Assembly (NCBI GenBank): GCA_024703855.1
Contig: CP087965.1
Span: forward strand, 2,596,001 to 2,660,000
Reading direction: 5' to 3'
Origin: Polaromonas sp. P2-4
Lineage (GTDB): Bacteria > Pseudomonadota > Gammaproteobacteria > Burkholderiales > Burkholderiaceae_C
DNA: 64,000 nucleotides
The notes below the pieces were generated by a model, which was given only the letters and a program-made list of their open reading frames with translations, was not told the origin of the DNA and did no database searches. The position numbers and the translations under genes were made by a program. Shown here one piece after another: positions 18,500-28,422 of this stretch. Position 1 is the stretch's first letter, and every line of letters starts with the position of its first letter.

Positions 18500-19291
18500 T
18501 CAGGCCCGCCAGACCACCGGAAACCAGTCTTGCCGCATCGGCTGCCCGGAGCGCAAATCAATCCCGGGAAAGGGCGGCGAGGTGCGGCCCGGCCGCTCAA
18601 GGTAGCGCACATCGTCGCCCAGGAAACGTGCCGAAAACGCACGCCGGCGGCCACTGCCGGTATTGCCGGCGGCCCCGTGCACCGTGCGAAAGTCGAACAC
18701 CACCGCATCGCCCGGCGCCAGTTCAGGCACCAAAATCGTGTGGCTGCCGTCCTCGACATCGGGCATGTCCATGAAATTGTCGTCCCCGGCGTAAAAGTTT
18801 TCATTGCTGGCCCAGCGCTTGGGCCGCACCAGCTTGGGCCAGCGGTGCGAGCCCAGCACCACGCGCAAGGTGTTGGCCTGGGTCACCGGATCCAGCGGAA
18901 TCCAGTAACTCGCCGTCTGCAAACCGCTCACACAGTAATAAGGCAGGTCCTGGTGCCAGGGTGTCGGCTTGCTGGTGCCGGGCTCCTTGACCAGAATATG
19001 CTCATGAAACACCTGAACTTCGCGCGCCTGCATGATTTGCCCGGCAATGGCCGCAGCGGGTGACTGCCGGATGAACTCGCCAAATGGCGCGATGCGCTGC
19101 CAGTTGCAGTAATCCTCAAAAAACCGGCCGGCTTCGCCGATGCCCACATTTTCAATGGCAAACGGCCCTGGCTGCGCCAGGTTTTGCTCGAAACCCTCTC
19201 GCAAGCGCTCCACCCAGTCGGTAAAAGCGCCGCGCAGCACCAGCGCACCATCGCGCTGATAGGTCTCGATATCGGATGGCGTGATCTCCAT
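18500..19291 (-). CDS. Phytanoyl-CoA dioxygenase (PhyH) family protein
   Basis: A 263-residue 2-oxoglutarate/Fe(II)-dependent oxygenase-type protein. The facial triad is visible as HQD in PTPWHQDLPYYCV and the distal His in DFRTVHGAAGN, with an Arg in RRRAFSARFLGDD for 2-oxoglutarate. Length and the SYWIPLDPVTQANT loop are normal for the PhyH family, whose members hydroxylate small molecules or lipids. ATG at 19291 follows AAAGGAAC. It is transcribed divergently from the LysR-type gene, which probably controls it. The substrate is not evident. Confidence 0.9.
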   Translation of the reverse strand: MEITPSDIETYQRDGALVLRGAFTDWVERLREGFEQNLAQPGPFAIENVGIGEAGRFFEDYCNWQRIAPFGEFIRQSPAAAIAGQIMQAREVQVFHEHILVKEPGTSKPTPWHQDLPYYCVSGLQTASYWIPLDPVTQANTLRVVLGSHRWPKLVRPKRWASNENFYAGDDNFMDMPDVEDGSHTILVPELAPGDAVVFDFRTVHGAAGNTGSGRRRAFSARFLGDDVRYLERPGRTSPPFPGIDLRSGQPMRQDWFPVVWRA

Positions 19292-19366
19292 GGGGCGTTC
19301 CTTTGTTTCATTCAGGGTGACTGTCGAGACAAGTATCGGCGCCCCCGATTAATAGAAAAAGCATAT

Positions 19367-19392
19367 ATTTCCTATGATTCAATATAGGAAAT
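19367..19392. promoter_or_regulatory. Inverted repeat, candidate LysR operator
   Basis: ATTTCCTAT (19367-19375) and ATAGGAAAT (19384-19392) form a perfect 9-bp inverted repeat with an 8-bp spacer, ending one base before the ATG of the LysR-type gene, between divergent genes. This geometry fits LysR autoregulation and control of the PhyH gene. Confidence 0.6.
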
Positions 19393-19393
19393 C

Positions 19394-20302
19394 ATGATCG
19401 CTTTTTCTTTTCGCCAGCTGGAGTACTTCATTGCCACGGCCGAGCACGGCAGCATCAGCGCAGCGGCGCGTGCACGCCATGTCTCGCAGCCCTCGGTATC
19501 CCTGGCGATTGCCCAGCTTGAGCAGACCCTTGGCGAGCCGCTGTTCAGGCGCCAGGTCAGCCGCGGCTCGACCCTGACGCCGGCGGGGCAAAGACTGCTG
19601 AGCCGGGCCCGCGACATCCTCGCGCTGGCCACTGGCATTACGGACGAAAATCCCGCTGCAGGCCTGTCGGGCCAGCTCTCGCTAGCCTGTTTTCAGGACT
19701 TGGGGCCTTACTATGTGCCGCGTTTGCTGGCTGGCTTCAGTGCCAAACACCCGGATGTCTCCATCACGCTGTTTGAGGCTGATCTGGCCACGGTCCTGCG
19801 CAGCCTGAACGCCGGCAAGGCCGAGCTGGCGCTGACCTACGACCTGGGTTTTGATGCCCGCATCCCACGCAGGACCCTGGCCGAGCTGCGTCCGTACGCC
19901 CTGTTGCCGCTGGCGCACCCGCTGGCGGCGCAGCCACAGGTCAGCCTGGCACAACTCGCTCAGGAACGCCTGATCCTCGAAGACATTGCGCAAACGCGCG
20001 AGTATTTCCTGTCCCTGTTCTGGGCCCACGACCTGCATCCGCAGCGGCATCAGTACACCAAGAGCTTCGAAATGCAGCGTGGCCTGGTGGCGCACGGCTA
20101 TGGGGTGGCGCTGTCATGCACCCGGCCTGCGGGTGACCATAGCTACGACGGCCTGCCGATTGCCTGCCGCCCCTTGCAGGAAGCGGTCGCTGCGCAGCGC
20201 GTGGTGCTCGCGAGTTCGCCAGCCATGCGGCCCTCGCCGGTGGCGCAGGCGTTCGTGCAATGGTTGCGTGAGCAGGGCCACGGCACGCAAGCCGAGGGGT
20301 GA
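19394..20302 (+). CDS. LysR-type transcriptional regulator
   Basis: 302 residues. The N-terminal helix-turn-helix is typical (FRQLEYFIATAEHGSISAAA, then HVSQPSVSLAIAQLEQTLG), followed by a substrate-binding domain from about residue 90 (LSGQLSLACFQDLGPYYVPR). Intact in one frame. The start at 19394 abuts an inverted repeat likely to be its own operator. The divergent PhyH-family oxygenase is the obvious target. The effector is unknown. Confidence 0.92.
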   Translation: MIAFSFRQLEYFIATAEHGSISAAARARHVSQPSVSLAIAQLEQTLGEPLFRRQVSRGSTLTPAGQRLLSRARDILALATGITDENPAAGLSGQLSLACFQDLGPYYVPRLLAGFSAKHPDVSITLFEADLATVLRSLNAGKAELALTYDLGFDARIPRRTLAELRPYALLPLAHPLAAQPQVSLAQLAQERLILEDIAQTREYFLSLFWAHDLHPQRHQYTKSFEMQRGLVAHGYGVALSCTRPAGDHSYDGLPIACRPLQEAVAAQRVVLASSPAMRPSPVAQAFVQWLREQGHGTQAEG

Positions 20303-20308
20303 GCTGAA

Positions 20309-21156
20309 TCAGGACTGATTCAGGGCCAGCGCGATGTACTCGGCCACAGGGACTTCTTCGGCGCGGCGTTGTAAGTTGAAGCTTCCGCTGAAGTTGCGCT
20401 GCTCCAGCCACTTGCCCAGGGAGTGGCGCAGCAGCTTGCGGCGCTGGCTAAAGGCCACTCTCACCATTTCACTGAAGAGCTTGACATCAAGCGCCACCGG
20501 CGCGGCGTGCGGCACCATGCGCACCACGGCGCTGTCCAGCGCGGGGGGCGGATCAAAGCTTTGCGGCGGCACAAACAGCACGTTTTCCATGGCATAGCGC
20601 CACTGCAGCATCACGCTGAGCCGGCCGTAGTCGCTGGTGGCCGGGCTGGCCACCATGCGGTCGATCACTTCCTTTTGCAGCATGAAATGCTGGTCTTCAA
20701 TCACATCGACGGCATCGAGCAGGTGAAACAGAATCGGCGTGGAAATGTTGTAGGGCAGGTTGCCGACGACACGAAGCTTGTGAGCCCCCACGCTCGTCAC
20801 TGCGTGTACTTCGCTGCCCCCGAGGGGGCTGCGCTTGCTTGGGGCGGCCCTGCGCTGCGCACGGGGCCGTGTTGTAAGCGCTCTGCCAGTTGGCGAAAGT
20901 CCACCCTCAGCACATCGGACTCCACCACCGTGAGCTGCGGATGCGCGCGCAGTTGCTGGGCCAGGTCGCGGTCCAGCTCGATCACCGTCAGGTGCCCCAG
21001 CCGCTCCACCAGCGGTTGGGTCAGCGCGGCCAAGCCCGGACCGATCTCGACCATGGCTTGCCCCGCCTTGGGCGCAATTGCATCCACGATGCCTTCAATA
21101 ATGCCGCGGTCTGTCAGGAAATGCTGGCCGAAACGCTTGCGCGGGATATGTTTCAT
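20309..21156 (-). CDS. rsmA: 16S rRNA (adenine1518/1519-N6)-dimethyltransferase (frameshifted)
   Basis: RsmA/KsgA dimethylates two adjacent adenines near the 3' end of 16S rRNA. Start ATG 21156 ([16 protein letters not shown]), overlapping the surA stop as ATGA. Motifs: [19 protein letters not shown] (SAM), [31 protein letters not shown] (catalytic NLPY) and [14 protein letters not shown]. Between [10 protein letters not shown] and [11 protein letters not shown] lies about 90 bp of a family B repeat (20781-20874) not normally present, and the frame changes within it, at the CCCCC/GGGGG run near 20818-20828. If one base is restored, the repeat would be translated as an in-frame loop. Confidence 0.92.
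20781..20874 (-). repeat. Interspersed repeat (family B) inside rsmA
   Basis: On the minus strand it reads GGGCCGCCCCAAGCAAGC, then CCCCCTCGGGGGCAGCGAAG, then GTGACGAGCGTGGGGGC. The same modules occur in the MFS gene at 33855-34018 and between otnC and otnK at 51738-51893. Confidence 0.7.
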
Positions 21157-22559
21157 TGAGGAGGTTCGCGGAACTCCACGTACGCGCGGCCGCGGATTTC
21201 CTGCACCCACAGGGCGTAGGCTTCATCCTGCTTTTTCTCGCGCAGCACATTTTGCGCTATCTCGCGTTGCTCACGCGGGGAGAGTTGCGCTTCGCGCCGC
21301 TCCAGCACCTGCAGCAAGTGCACGCCAAAACGTGACACCAGCGGATCGGAGATTTGATTGGGTGCCAGGCCGTTCATGGTTTGTTCGAACTCGGGCACAA
21401 ACATGCCGGGATTGGCCCAGCCCAGATCACCGCCCTCTTTGGCCGAACCATCTTCACTGCTTTCGCGCCAACGCGGCAAAGTCGGCTTGTCCTGCCAGAA
21501 TGCGCTTCTTGAAACCGGCCAGTTTTTCCACCGCAGCGGCTTCGCTCAGCTGGGGCGTTGTTCGCAGCAGAATATGGCGGGAATGGGTTTGCGTGACGGC
21601 CACGCCGGGCATGCCGGCCTGCCTTTTTCAATGACCTTGAGGATGTGAAACCCGGCACCGCTGCGGACCGGACCGGCCAGTCCGCCGGTCGGCAGGCTCT
21701 TTGTTGCCTCGACAAAAAGAGGCGGGTAACGGTCTGCTTCGCGCAGGCCCATCTGGCCGCCGCTGCTGCGGGTGGGCGAATCGGAAAACTCATTGGACAG
21801 TGCAACGAAATCGCCGCCCGCCCGGGCACGTTCCATCACCTTCTGGGCTTTGATCTGCAGCGTAGCAACTTGTTCGGCGGTGGCCTTTTCCGGAACCGCC
21901 ACCAGAATCTGGGCCAGATTGAGGGCCAGCGATGACAGCTCGGCAGACCCGGTATTGCCCGCCTGGTCGCGCAAAAACTGGTCGATGTCCTGCTCACTCA
22001 CCGTCACCCGCGACTCCACCTCGCGCTGGCGCAGACGGGTGACCAGCAACTCGTCACGCACATTGGCCCGGAACTGGCTGTAGGCAATGCCATCGGCCCT
22101 CAGCCGGCGGCGCAACTCTTCCACGGTAATCTGGTTTTGCCGGGCCACCGTTTGAACCGCAGCCTCGACCGCGTTGTCATCGACGCGTATGCCTGTCTCG
22201 CGCGCCTGTTGCAGCTGCACCTTGTCGACGATAAGGCGCTCCAGCACCTGCCGCACCAGCTCATTGCGCGGGGGCATGGGCCCGCCCTGCTGGGCGATTT
22301 GCTGCTCGGTGCGAAGCAGCTTGACGCGCACTTCGTTGTTGGTAATCGGCTCCGAGTTCACCACCGCGACGATGAAATCGGCTTGCCGCTGTCCCGCTGG
22401 TGCGCTGGCTGGTGCGGCGGGGTTCGCGAGCCGGATCGAAGTAGAAGGCTTGAGCGTTTGCGCCTGTACCCCCAGCATCGGCAGCGTGAGCAAAAGCGCC
22501 AGAGCGGCGACCAGGGGCCGGACCGAAACAAAACCGGTGAAGAAAGGGGTGTTAGTCAT
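21153..22559 (-). CDS. surA: Periplasmic peptidyl-prolyl isomerase/chaperone SurA (frameshifted)
   Basis: About 468 residues. ATG at 22559 overlaps the lptD stop by 8 bp. A signal peptide ([19 protein letters not shown]) is followed by the SurA N-domain ([39 protein letters not shown]) and parvulin repeats ([39 protein letters not shown]). Frame changes near 21620 and 21475 split it into three pieces, all conserved. SurA escorts outer-membrane proteins such as LptD through the periplasm, which fits the lptD-surA-rsmA operon. The stop overlaps the rsmA start. Confidence 0.93.
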
Positions 22560-24984
22560 AAGTGGTAAAGCGGCTGGGACTGCTGATTTTCTCACGCAGG
22601 TTCTGGTAGCGCGGAACGTTGGTCTTGAGTGTTTCCAGGGCGCTGGAGCCGAGGCGCGAGAAGCCGACCAGTTCGAGCTGGAACAGAATCTTGGTGTCCG
22701 CGCGGGTGGTGCTGTTTTGTGAGCGCTGCAGCACAACGCGGCCTATCCAGCAACAACCATCGTACTCAACGCCTATCACGGCATCCACCAGTTTTTTGTC
22801 CGGCACGCTGTAGTTCAGGCGTCCCACTGCGTAATAGCGACCCCCGCCCTGTCCTTGCCCGGCCCCCAGGTCGCGGCCCTTGTCGCCCCACAGATCATTG
22901 AGCGGCCATTGCCAGCCCAGGTCAATTTGGCGGCTGATATTGCGCTGGTGCTGCAGCGCTGCGCTGATGACGCGGTAGTTGCTGGGGTTGTAGCGCACAC
23001 CGACAGAGCTGCGGTCTGACTGCCTGGTCTTGGGGTTGTATTGCACCGTGCTGTCAAACGACCATTGTGGCACCCAGTTGACCGAGGCCCCCACCAGCAG
23101 ATCGCTGATGCGGTCGGTGACCGGCAAGACCCCCGGCAAGGTCACCCGCTGGTCTTCAAAGCGCAAGCGCTGCGCGACTCCCATGCGCACCACCTCGGCA
23201 CCGGTGGCCGGGTCCAGCAAACGCGAGGTCACGCCCAGCGTGAGCAGGTTCGCGTCTGAAATGCGGTCATTGCCGACAAAGGCGTTCTCGGTGAACATCG
23301 TGGCAAAGTTGAAGTCATTGGCGCCCGAGTCGTAGTTGGGCAACTGGCTTTGATCGCGGAACGGCGTGCGCACATAAAAAGCCCGTGGCTCCAGCGTCTG
23401 GGTAAAGCTGCGGCCCCAGAAGCTGGTATTGCGCTCAAACTGCAGGCCGCCGTCCAGGCTGAAAGTGGGCACCACGCGCGATGCCGACCGGCTGCCATTG
23501 GCCAGCGGCGCATCAAACTGGTAGCTGGTGGCATGCAGCTGCAGCTTGGGGGTGATGAAACCGGCCGATGACAGCCAGGGGCGACTGACTTGGGCCCGGG
23601 TGAAGGCCCGGTTGCTGTTGGGCTGCTTGGTCAGCAGGCTGTCGGCCCAAAAGCGCGTGTAGTCGCCTTCGACCGACCAGTCGAACCCGTTACCCAAACC
23701 CGCCAGCGGCGCATCGACACGGGTGTAGTTGGCCGTGAGCTGGGGCAGACGATCGTAGGGCGGGATGATGGGGGCGGCCACATCCTGCAGTGTTTGCCAC
23801 TTGAGGGTGCGCACGGTCGAGGTGAAATAGCCCCGGGTCCAGGCCAGGCTGGCGTCCTGGGACAGCAGGCGCGGGGTGGTCGATCCCACGACGACCGGAA
23901 AATCACGCCAGTAGTCGTTGTCGCTGACGCGGTTCAAATTGAGGTTCAGTGCCAGACTGCCGATGGCGTCCAGCCCGGTATTGATCGCGCCGCTGTGCTG
24001 ATAGCCGTAAGACCAGCGGTCGCGGTTGCGCAACCTGTCACCCGGCAGGTAGTTGGCGCGCAGCTCCCCTCGATAGGTCGGCTCCAGATAGCGGAACTCC
24101 CCGGCCAGATCCACGCCGCGCTTGGCCATGATCGCCGGCGAAAACGTGGCGTCCCGGTTGGGCGCAATGTCGAAGTAATAAGGCTGCCGAAGTTCAAAGC
24201 CGTTCTGCGAGCCCATGCTCACGGTCGGCGGCAGAAAACCTGACTTGCGCTTGTCGCTTAAGGGAAAGCTGATTTTGGGAAAAGCCAGAATCGGCACATT
24301 CTTGAAGCGCACGACCGCCCCGGTGGCCACGCCGACCTCCTGCTCAAAGTCAAAATCGAAACGCTTGGCGGTCAGCACCCAGGCGGGGTCCCAGCTGGCT
24401 TCGTTGTCTCTTTCGCAGGTGGTATAGCTCGCGCGGTGTGCCGTCAGGTGCTTGTCGTCAATGAAATCGACGCGCTCGGCCTGGCCGTTGCCGCCATTGC
24501 TCAGAAAACGGTAAGTCGGCGTGGTGAAAAAACCTTCAAACCGGTCCAGCTTGATCTCCAGCTCGGGGCCTTCAAACCGGTTGCCCGCGCGGTTGATGCG
24601 CACATTACCGCGGCTTTTGAGCAAGTCGTCCGGCTGGTAGTACTCGATACGGTCGGCGCGCAGGGACGTGGCGCCGCGGCGCAGCTCGGCATTGCCGTCA
24701 ATGATGGTTTCCAGGTCGGGCCGTCCGGTGATCCGGTCGCCGAACACAAAGGTCGGGCCCTCGTCCCCCGGTGCGTTGGAGACCTCTTCGGCCAGCATGG
24801 CCGAGCTTTTCAGCTTGGCTGGCGTCTCCGCTTCAGGCACGGCGGCTGCCTCTGCCGGTGGGGCCTGCACCTGAGCCAACCCCGGCCCGGCGTAGGCCAG
24901 CCCCAGCGTGGCGCAAAACACCAGCCTGGCGACAGCATGCGCTACCGGGGAAAGAATAAAAGGAGAGCGGGATGCGCGGTGCAT
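22552..24984 (-). CDS. lptD: LPS-assembly outer membrane protein LptD
   Basis: 810 residues, intact. N-terminal signal region (ARLVFCATLGLAYAGPGLAQ), an OstA/LptA-like periplasmic domain (residues ~80-230, GNAELRRGATSLRADRIEYY), then the LptD beta-barrel (DLAGEFRYLEPTYRGELRAN; LEPRAFYVRTPFRDQSQLPN; DLGWQWPLN; GVEYDGCCWIGRVVLQR). The adjacent cysteines in DGCCW match the conserved C-terminal pair used in disulfide maturation. It inserts LPS into the outer leaflet with LptE. It heads the lptD-surA-rsmA operon and is divergent from amgK, a common betaproteobacterial arrangement. Confidence 0.96.
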   Translation of the reverse strand: MHRASRSPFILSPVAHAVARLVFCATLGLAYAGPGLAQVQAPPAEAAAVPEAETPAKLKSSAMLAEEVSNAPGDEGPTFVFGDRITGRPDLETIIDGNAELRRGATSLRADRIEYYQPDDLLKSRGNVRINRAGNRFEGPELEIKLDRFEGFFTTPTYRFLSNGGNGQAERVDFIDDKHLTAHRASYTTCERDNEASWDPAWVLTAKRFDFDFEQEVGVATGAVVRFKNVPILAFPKISFPLSDKRKSGFLPPTVSMGSQNGFELRQPYYFDIAPNRDATFSPAIMAKRGVDLAGEFRYLEPTYRGELRANYLPGDRLRNRDRWSYGYQHSGAINTGLDAIGSLALNLNLNRVSDNDYWRDFPVVVGSTTPRLLSQDASLAWTRGYFTSTVRTLKWQTLQDVAAPIIPPYDRLPQLTANYTRVDAPLAGLGNGFDWSVEGDYTRFWADSLLTKQPNSNRAFTRAQVSRPWLSSAGFITPKLQLHATSYQFDAPLANGSRSASRVVPTFSLDGGLQFERNTSFWGRSFTQTLEPRAFYVRTPFRDQSQLPNYDSGANDFNFATMFTENAFVGNDRISDANLLTLGVTSRLLDPATGAEVVRMGVAQRLRFEDQRVTLPGVLPVTDRISDLLVGASVNWVPQWSFDSTVQYNPKTRQSDRSSVGVRYNPSNYRVISAALQHQRNISRQIDLGWQWPLNDLWGDKGRDLGAGQGQGGGRYYAVGRLNYSVPDKKLVDAVIGVEYDGCCWIGRVVLQRSQNSTTRADTKILFQLELVGFSRLGSSALETLKTNVPRYQNLREKISSPSRFTTYD

Positions 24985-25101
24985 CGTTTGTGTGAGATAA
25001 ACCCGTTTGTAAAATCAGAGCCGATTATCCATGACCCACCACACCGCCCACCCCCGGCCAGGCCAGCGCCAAGCCGCCGCCCTGACGGAAGCCTGAAAAC
25101 C

Positions 25102-26201
25102 ATGACCGCCTCCCCTATTGCCTGGGCCGACCCCCGCGCGCCAGCGCCTTTGCCCACTGGCTGGCCGCCATGGCCCAACAGCACAAATTACACGCCGATA
25201 GCGTGAGGCTGGCCTCCGCCGACGCCAGTTTTCGCCGTTATTTCAGGGTGGATGCCGCAGCGGCGAGTGCGAGCGGCACGGACAGTTACATCATCATGGA
25301 CGCGCCACCGGCCCAAGAAGACTGCCGGCCTTTCGTGAAAGTCTGGGCCTGATGGCCGAAGCCGGCCTGAGTGCGCCGCGCGTGCTGGCCTGGGATGAAG
25401 CCCAGGGCTTCATGCTGCTCAGCGACCTGGGCACACAAACCATGCTGGACATCATCAATCCGCCGGCTACTGTGGATGCGGTGGCCCAGCCAACTTCCGC
25501 GCAGTACGAGCTGTACATGGACGCGGTGAATGCGCTGGTGCGCTGGCAGTTGGCCTCGCGGCCCGGCGTGTTGCCGCCTTATGACGATGCGCTCTTGAGC
25601 CGTGAGCTGGCGCTCTTTCCCGACTGGTACGTGGCGCAGCACCGCGGCATCACCCTCAACGCCAGCCAGCTCGACACCCTGAACAACACCTTCGCACAGA
25701 TCAAGGCCAGCAATTTGCAATCGCTGGGCGGCGCCCGCGTCTATGTTCACCTGCGACTTCATGCCCCGCAACCTCATGGTGTCTGAGCAAGCCGAGCCAC
25801 GGCTGGGGGTACTGGACTTCCAGGACGCGGTTTATGGCCCCATCAGCTACGACATTGCCAGCCTGATGCGCGACGCGTTTTTGAGCTGGGACGAAGATTT
25901 CGTGCTCGATGTGACCGTGCGCTACTGGCAGAAGGCCCAGAAAGCCGGGCTGCCGGTGGGGGATGATTTCGGCGAGTTTTACCGGGCCGTGGAATGGATG
26001 GGCTTGCAGCGCCACCTCAAGGTGCTGGGCATTTTTGCGCGCCTGACGCTGCGCGACGGCAAGCCCAAGTACCTGGCCGACACCCCGCGCTTCATCAAGT
26101 ACGCGCGCAACACCGCGGCCCGCTACCGGCAGTTGGGCCCGCTGATGGTGCTGCTCGATGAGATTGAAGGCAACGAAACCCGGGTGGGCTACACTTTTTA
26201 A
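25102..26201 (+). CDS. amgK: Aminoglycoside phosphotransferase-family sugar kinase, AmgK-like (frameshifted)
   Basis: About 365 residues from ATG 25102 (MTASPIAWADPRAP). Segments include RLASADASFRRYFRVD, SYIIMDAPPAQEDCRPFVKV, VLAWDEAQGFMLLSDLGTQ, CDFMPRNLMVS (catalytic Asp and Asn) and LGVLDFQDAVYGPISYDIAS (metal-binding DFQDA). Three frame changes, near 25155, 25345 and 25755, must be bridged; every piece is typical of the AmgK group, which phosphorylates MurNAc/GlcNAc at the anomeric position in cell-wall recycling. Divergence from lptD supports the assignment. MurU, the usual partner, is not found here. Confidence 0.85.
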
Positions 26202-26212
26202 TGCAAAACAAG

Positions 26213-26266
26213 GCTCTAGCCCATACAGGACAGGCGCAAACAGCTATTGTTTTAATAGCAAATTTA
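26213..26266 (-). repeat. Dispersed ~55-bp repeat copy (family A)
   Basis: On the minus strand: TTTGCTATTAAAACAATAGC, then TGTTTGCGCCTGTCCTG, TATGGGCTAGAGCC. The GCTAT/ATAGC dyad is followed by a GCGCC...GGGC module. It fills most of the amgK-rsmE spacer. Confidence 0.75.
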
Positions 26267-26292
26267 CTTAACCCCGGAACCACCCCAACACC

Positions 26293-27041
26293 GTGACCGC
26301 CCGTTTCTACGCCGACCTTGCGCTCGTGCCCGGCAGCTCCGTCAGCCTGCCCGAGCAGGCTGCGCGCCATGTGCAGGTCTTGCGCCTGCAACCCGGCGAT
26401 GCCATCACGCTGTTTAACGGCCAGGGCAACGGTGAGCCCGGCAGCGAGGGCGAGTTTGTTGCCACCGTCGAGCGCATGGGCCGCAGCGATGTTCAGGTCA
26501 GCATCGGCGCCTACACCGCCACCCAGCGCGAGGCGGGCCGCGCGGTGCATCTGGTGATGGGCATGCCGGCCAACGAACGCATGGACTGGCTGGTCGAAAA
26601 AGCCACCGAACTGGGTGTCGCCAGCATTCAGCCGCTGATGAGCGAGCGCAGTGTGCTGCGCATCAAGGGCGAGCGCGCCGACAAGAAGCTGGCGCACTGG
26701 CGCGGCGTGGCCATAGCCGCCTGCGAGCAATGCGGCCGCAACCGCCTGCCGGTGATCCACGAAGCCAGCGGACTGGCGGACTGGCTCAAAAGAATCCTGG
26801 CGCGGCCACGGCCGCGGCGAATACACGCCTGCTGCTGTCCCTGCAGCCGGGCACCCGCCCGCTGGCCCAGGCCGTCGCACCGACCGGCGCGCTGACCTTT
26901 CTCAGCGGCCCGGAAGGCGGCCTGAGCCCTGCCGAAGAGGCCGCCGCCATCGCCTGCGGTTTCCGTCCCGTCACCCTGGGTCCACGCATCCTGCGCGCCG
27001 AAACCGCGCCGCTCGCCGTTCTCGCCGTTCTGGCCGCATGA
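26293..27041 (+). CDS. rsmE: 16S rRNA (uracil1498-N3)-methyltransferase (frameshifted)
   Basis: About 248 residues, GTG start at 26293. RsmE is a SPOUT-class SAM methyltransferase acting on 16S rRNA in the 30S particle. Visible: an N-terminal PUA-like part (ARHVQVLRLQPGDAITLFNG), MPANERMDWLVEKATELGV, CEQCGRNRLPVI, and the trefoil-knot motifs LSGPEGGLSPAEE and LGPRILRAETAPL at the C-terminus. A frame change near 26795 splits it. The stop is one base before the start of the SMC-complex operon, so rsmE and that operon may be co-transcribed. Confidence 0.93.
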
Positions 27042-27042
27042 C

Positions 27043-28422
27043 ATGTCCATGAGCCCGGCTGCGCAGCTGAACGACGAGCTGGTGATCATCGGCGGCCCGG
27101 AAGGCGAAACGTCGCTGGCCGACTACTTCCGCGACGCGGACCACGCCAGCGATTCGCCGCTGGCCTGGCAGATTGAGCAGAAGTCCGCGCAGATCGACGC
27201 CTTGCGCGGCCTGTTTTATGGCCCCGCTGGCTTGGTACGCCTGCGTCTGTGGGTCTTCATCACCCTGATGGGCCAGGGCGAGGCCTCCCTGACGCGGGAA
27301 GCACTCGACCAGCTGTTTCACGCCATCCGCCCCGAGGCGCTCGATACCGTCCTCAAGCGCTTTCGCTGAAATCGGCCTGGTCACTTGGGACGAGACCCAG
27401 CGCCGCCACGGCATCACGGCGCTGGCCCAGCAGGTGGCCGCCGTGCTCGGCCCGCTCAACAACGGCCAGGACGACGATGAACTCGCCGGCCTGCTGGGGC
27501 AGGTCGTGGGCGCGGACCAGCTCGGGACGCTGGACGGCCGCCAGATCCAGATGCTGCAGGCGCAACTGGGCCGGCTGCATGGCGAGTTTCAGGACGCGAT
27601 TGCCAGCGGCTCGGAATTTCGCCTGCGCGAGGCGCGCAAACGCTACGACCGCGCCGCGCGCCTGATTGACCGGGCCTCGGACGCGATCACCGCCATCATT
27701 GGCAACGCGCGGCCAGGTCGCGCTGGAAAAGGCCGCACGCGGCCTGGGCCAGGCGCAATCACGGCTGCTGGCCATGGCCAGCCAGTTCAACCGGGCGCTG
27801 CAGCAGGTGGACCGCCAGCGCGTGACACTGGGTACCACCGGCATCACCAGCACCGATGTCAGGCGCTGGCTGCAGACCACCCGCCCGCTGGCGGCCCTGG
27901 CCGACGAAGCCATGGCCACGCCGGCGGCCTTGAGCGCACTGGCGCCCCACGAGATGCTCGATGTCACCGAGGCCGAATTCGAACGCGACCGGCCCCAGGC
28001 CAGCGCGCCCGACCCCGCTGCCGGCCGCCCAAAGCGCGCCCGAAGGCAATCTGGGCACCGTCGCCCTGCCGCAGGAATTGACTGATTTGTCCACGCTGCT
28101 GGCGCAATGGGGCCTGCTAGTGGACGACGAGCACCCCGCCCCCCACCCGCTGGCCGATGCCTTGCTGGGACCGGCAGACGCCGGCACCCGCTACGCCCAA
28201 GTGGCTTACAAGGCCCAGCTCATGCCGCTGCTGGGCGATACGCAGGCCTTGGGCCTGGCCGGCGCCACCGGTGATCTGGCGCGCCAGCCCTGGCGCGCCG
28301 AATGGAGCACCACCTTGCAGGAGCTGGACCATCCGGCCGTGTCCCAGCTCACGCAAGGCCTGCTGCACCCCGTGACATCCAATAGCAATAGCCCAACCGG
28401 CCCCACCCCTACCAATGAATGA
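27043..28422 (+). CDS. JetA/MksF-like kleisin subunit of SMC defence complex (frameshifted)
   Basis: About 460 residues after bridging frame changes near 27368, 27705 and 28020. N-terminal helical/winged-helix part (SPLAWQIEQKSAQIDALRGL; LFHAIRPEALDTVLKRFREI), a central helical region (FRLREARKRYDRAARLIDRA, QSRLLAMASQFNRALQQVD), and a C-terminal domain (LAQWGLLVDDEHPAPHPLAD). I do not see the DUF3375 sequence type of Wadjet type I, but order, length and neighbours fit the kleisin (JetA/MksF) position. It overlaps the next gene by 8 bp. Assignment rests mostly on context. Confidence 0.6.

Noticed and set aside
25102..27041. murU next to amgK
   Set aside because: The next gene is rsmE; no nucleotidyltransferase motif is present in this interval.
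27043..28422. Assignment of the first SMC-operon gene to DUF3375 (Wadjet type I JetA)
   Set aside because: The N-terminal sequence does not resemble the DUF3375 opening I know, so only a JetA/MksF-like position is claimed.
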